From positions 1 through 6,566 of the forward strand of contig JAKAAK010000184.1 of assembly GCA_021797025.1 (NCBI GenBank): 6,566 bases of DNA. The letters run 5' to 3'. The DNA is from Thermoplasmata archaeon. Its GTDB lineage: Archaea; Thermoplasmatota; Thermoplasmata; Thermoplasmatales; Thermoplasmataceae. Every line of letters starts with the position of its first letter. Position 1 is the stretch's first letter. Shown here piece after piece: positions 4,859 through 6,566 of the stretch. The notes beneath the pieces were generated by a model. That model did no database searches and was not told the DNA's origin. It was given only the letters and a program-made list of their open reading frames with translations. A program made the position numbers and the translations under genes.

Positions 4859-6530
4859 ATATCTCCCTCCCTACATTTGATATTTCTTCCAGTGTGCAGT
4901 AGTTTCTTACACATTCCATTATATATGGCATGAGATTTACGCTGTCATCCTCCATTGCCTTATGCAGCTTCTCGAGGGATCTGGAAACCCTAGATTCATC
5001 CCTCTTCTTCCTGATATACTCCAAACTCCTGATCTGCCCTTTCTCTGCCACATCACTGATTTTCAACGTGTTTATGGGCTTTTCATCCTTATCCACATAC
5101 TTATTTACTCCAACTATTACATCGTCTCCTTTTTCTATTCTGATCTGTTTTTTATAGGATGTATCGGCTATTTCTTTCTGTAAATATCCTGACTTTACAG
5201 CACTGAGAATCCCACCCATTTTTTCAATTTCCGAAAAATACTTGTATGCTTCCACCTCCATTTCACATGTAAGCCTTTCAAGATAATAGGATCCGCCCAG
5301 AGGATCAATAACATCGGTTATTCCAGTTTCTTCTGCAATTATCTGCTGTGTCCTCAGTGCAACTTTAACAGCATCATCTGTTGGAAGTGCCCATGCCTCA
5401 TCATATGAATTGGTATGTAGACTCTGAGTACCTCCTAACACAGCTGCCATTGCCTCTATTGTTGTTCTAACTATGTTGTTCAGAGGCTGCTGCCATGTAA
5501 GGGTGTATCCAGATGTCTGTGTGTGGAATTTTAATGCCATGCTCTTTGGATCCTTTGCATGGTATTTCTCTTTCAGCACAGTTGCCCATATGCGTCTCGC
5601 TGCCCTGAATTTGGCAATTTCCTCGAAGAAATTGATAGAAGAATTAAAGAAAAACGATGTTCTAGGCGCGAAATCATCAACATTCAACCCCGCATTTATG
5701 CCCATTTCAATATAATAAAATCCATCTGCCAGTGTAAATGCCAGTTCCTGAACTGCACTGGACCCTGCTTCCCTTATATGATACCCGGAAACGCTTATAT
5801 AATTCCATTTAGGAACATGTTCTGTTGAATATACAAGCATATCCCTGATGAGTCTTAGATGGGCTTCCGGTGGATACATCCACTCTTTCTGGGCTATGTA
5901 CTCTTTCAATATATCTGCCTGTACTGTTCCTGAAATTTTTTCAAGCGGAGTACCCTTTTCCTCTGCAAGAACGAAATACATAGCTGTCAATATAGCAGCA
6001 GGGGCATTTATTGTCATGGATGTACTTACCTTCGAAAGGTCTATGCCATCAAATATTCTTTCCATGTCATGTAATGATGAAACATTCACCCCGCATTTTC
6101 CAACCTCACCCTCAGCTCTTTTGCTGTCACAGTCATAACCGTAAAGTGTAGGCATATCGAATGCTATACTGAGCCCGGTTTCTCCATTTTCTATTAAATA
6201 TTTGAGCCTCCTGTTGGTATCATCCGGTGTTCCGAAACCTGAAAACATACGCATAGTCCAGTTTCTTCCCCTATACATATTTGGATATATGCCCCGGGTA
6301 AATGGATACTCCCCTGGATTACCGATTCCGGTCTGATCATTTTTTGGAAGGTCTCCGGCTGTATAAAGTTCTTTTACAGGCATGGATGATGAATTTTCTC
6401 TTCTCTTATCCTTATAGCCGGTCTTATTATTCCATGGATTTAAAACATTTTTTTTCCATTCCTCATAATTTTTATCTTCACTGAATGATTGCATTATTTC
6501 CTTTGCTTTCATATCCCAGAAATTATCCAT
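4827..6530 (-). CDS. icmA: Adenosylcobalamin-dependent acyl-CoA mutase large subunit, probable isobutyryl-CoA mutase
   Basis: This 567-residue catalytic subunit has the methylmalonyl-CoA mutase TIM barrel (about 75-430) and a helical C-terminal linker, but no B12 domain. Family blocks: RGIYPNMYRGRNW (79-91), GLSIAFDMPT (119-128), GTVQADILKEY (201-211), SGYHIREAG (248-256), DDFAPRTSFFF (285-295) and GGTQSLHTNSYDEA (366-379). With a constant offset of +7 from Propionibacterium numbering, Tyr82, Arg89, Thr92, Arg94, Gln204, His251, Arg290 and Ser292 match known substrate-pocket residues. The two carboxylate-specificity positions differ: Tyr89 is Phe96 and Arg207 is Gln214, the isobutyryl-CoA mutase pair (Phe80/Gln198 in Streptomyces IcmA). 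The stretch after Gln214 (KEW, then EAHLRLI) also resembles IcmA. Predicted reaction: isobutyryl-CoA to and from n-butyryl-CoA, with IcmB and adenosylcobalamin. Ala123 argues against 2-hydroxyisobutyryl-CoA mutase, which has Asp there. First gene of the operon. Confidence 0.94.
   Translation of the reverse strand: MDNFWDMKAKEIMQSFSEDKNYEEWKKNVLNPWNNKTGYKDKRRENSSSMPVKELYTAGDLPKNDQTGIGNPGEYPFTRGIYPNMYRGRNWTMRMFSGFGTPDDTNRRLKYLIENGETGLSIAFDMPTLYGYDCDSKRAEGEVGKCGVNVSSLHDMERIFDGIDLSKVSTSMTINAPAAILTAMYFVLAEEKGTPLEKISGTVQADILKEYIAQKEWMYPPEAHLRLIRDMLVYSTEHVPKWNYISVSGYHIREAGSSAVQELAFTLADGFYYIEMGINAGLNVDDFAPRTSFFFNSSINFFEEIAKFRAARRIWATVLKEKYHAKDPKSMALKFHTQTSGYTLTWQQPLNNIVRTTIEAMAAVLGGTQSLHTNSYDEAWALPTDDAVKVALRTQQIIAEETGITDVIDPLGGSYYLERLTCEMEVEAYKYFSEIEKMGGILSAVKSGYLQKEIADTSYKKQIRIEKGDDVIVGVNKYVDKDEKPINTLKISDVAEKGQIRSLEYIRKKRDESRVSRSLEKLHKAMEDDSVNLMPYIMECVRNYCTLEEISNVGREIFGEWKEPKIY
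4861..4871 (-). promoter_or_regulatory. Strong Shine-Dalgarno site for icmB inside icmA
   Basis: The minus strand reads GGGAGGGAGAT, containing the core GGAGG (4870-4866) that pairs with the archaeal 16S 3' end. It decides the icmB start: TTG at 4858 (7-nt spacing) or GTG at 4855 (10-nt spacing). It is the only clear Shine-Dalgarno in the window, on an internal operon gene, while the first genes of units look leaderless. Confidence 0.75.
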
Positions 6531-6552
6531 ATTATCTTAATAGCTAAAAGCA

Positions 6553-6560
6553 TTAATATT
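6553..6560 (-). promoter_or_regulatory. TATA box of the icmAB-meaB operon, leaderless geometry
   Basis: Minus-strand AATATTAA is centred about 26 nt before the icmA ATG, and the purine-rich AAGAAA just upstream could serve as the B-recognition element. The 22 nt between box and ATG contain no Shine-Dalgarno match. A leaderless operon mRNA starting at or near 6530 is predicted. The window ends 6 nt beyond the box, so upstream regulatory sites cannot be seen. Confidence 0.5.
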
Positions 6561-6566
6561 TTTCTT

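Noticed and set aside
4409..4871. A frameshift splitting a fused mutase into two genes
   Set aside because: The small subunit has its own strong Shine-Dalgarno and start, both proteins have normal lengths for split mutases, and the split form is common in archaea and in IcmA/IcmB.
4827..6530. Calling the large subunit methylmalonyl-CoA mutase from overall similarity
   Set aside because: Both carboxylate-recognition residues are replaced (Phe96, Gln214), so the standard label is not supported by the active site.
4827..6530. 2-hydroxyisobutyryl-CoA mutase as the identity of the large subunit
   Set aside because: That enzyme has Ile at the Phe96 position and a key Asp at the position of Ala123; neither is present. 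Based on remembered family data, so not absolute.

Overview
The window most likely comes from an acidophilic, heterotrophic archaeon of the Thermoplasmatales type (Ferroplasma, Acidiplasma or Picrophilus-like). This is an inference. The DNA is AT-rich, and AUA and AGA/AGG codons are frequent. The first genes of transcription units have a TATA-like box about 26 nt before the start codon and no Shine-Dalgarno sequence, which is the geometry of archaeal leaderless mRNAs. Internal operon genes use overlaps or a Shine-Dalgarno site. No rRNA, tRNA, CRISPR array, insertion sequence or phage gene is visible.

Layout: (1) 1-543 (+) is the C-terminal part of a medium-chain dehydrogenase/reductase whose start lies outside the window. 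(2) 538-1188 (-) is ribulose-phosphate 3-epimerase (rpe), converging on the dehydrogenase so tightly that the two stop codons share the palindrome CTATAG. (3) 1189-1453 is a 265-nt AT-rich divergent promoter region. (4) 1454-2983 (+) is an ABC1/AarF/UbiB-family atypical kinase with a C-terminal membrane hairpin. (5) 3002-3382 (-) is a small heat-shock protein (Hsp20), convergent with ubiB. (6) 3383-3504 is the hsp20 promoter region together with the end of the next operon. (7) 6530 down to 3505 (-) is a compact three-gene operon: the large subunit of an adenosylcobalamin-dependent acyl-CoA mutase, its separate B12-binding small subunit, and a MeaB/ArgK-type G-protein chaperone.

The most interesting content is this operon. 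By overall similarity it would be annotated as methylmalonyl-CoA mutase. However, the two residues that recognise the methylmalonyl carboxylate (Tyr89 and Arg207 in the Propionibacterium enzyme) are Phe96 and Gln214 here, the pair known from isobutyryl-CoA mutase. The surrounding sequence also resembles IcmA. The cluster is therefore better read as a split archaeal isobutyryl-CoA mutase (IcmA + IcmB) with its own GTPase chaperone. It would interconvert isobutyryl-CoA and n-butyryl-CoA and so connect valine or branched-chain acyl-CoA breakdown to beta-oxidation. The other genes are housekeeping functions: pentose phosphate metabolism, membrane or quinone maintenance, and protein quality control.
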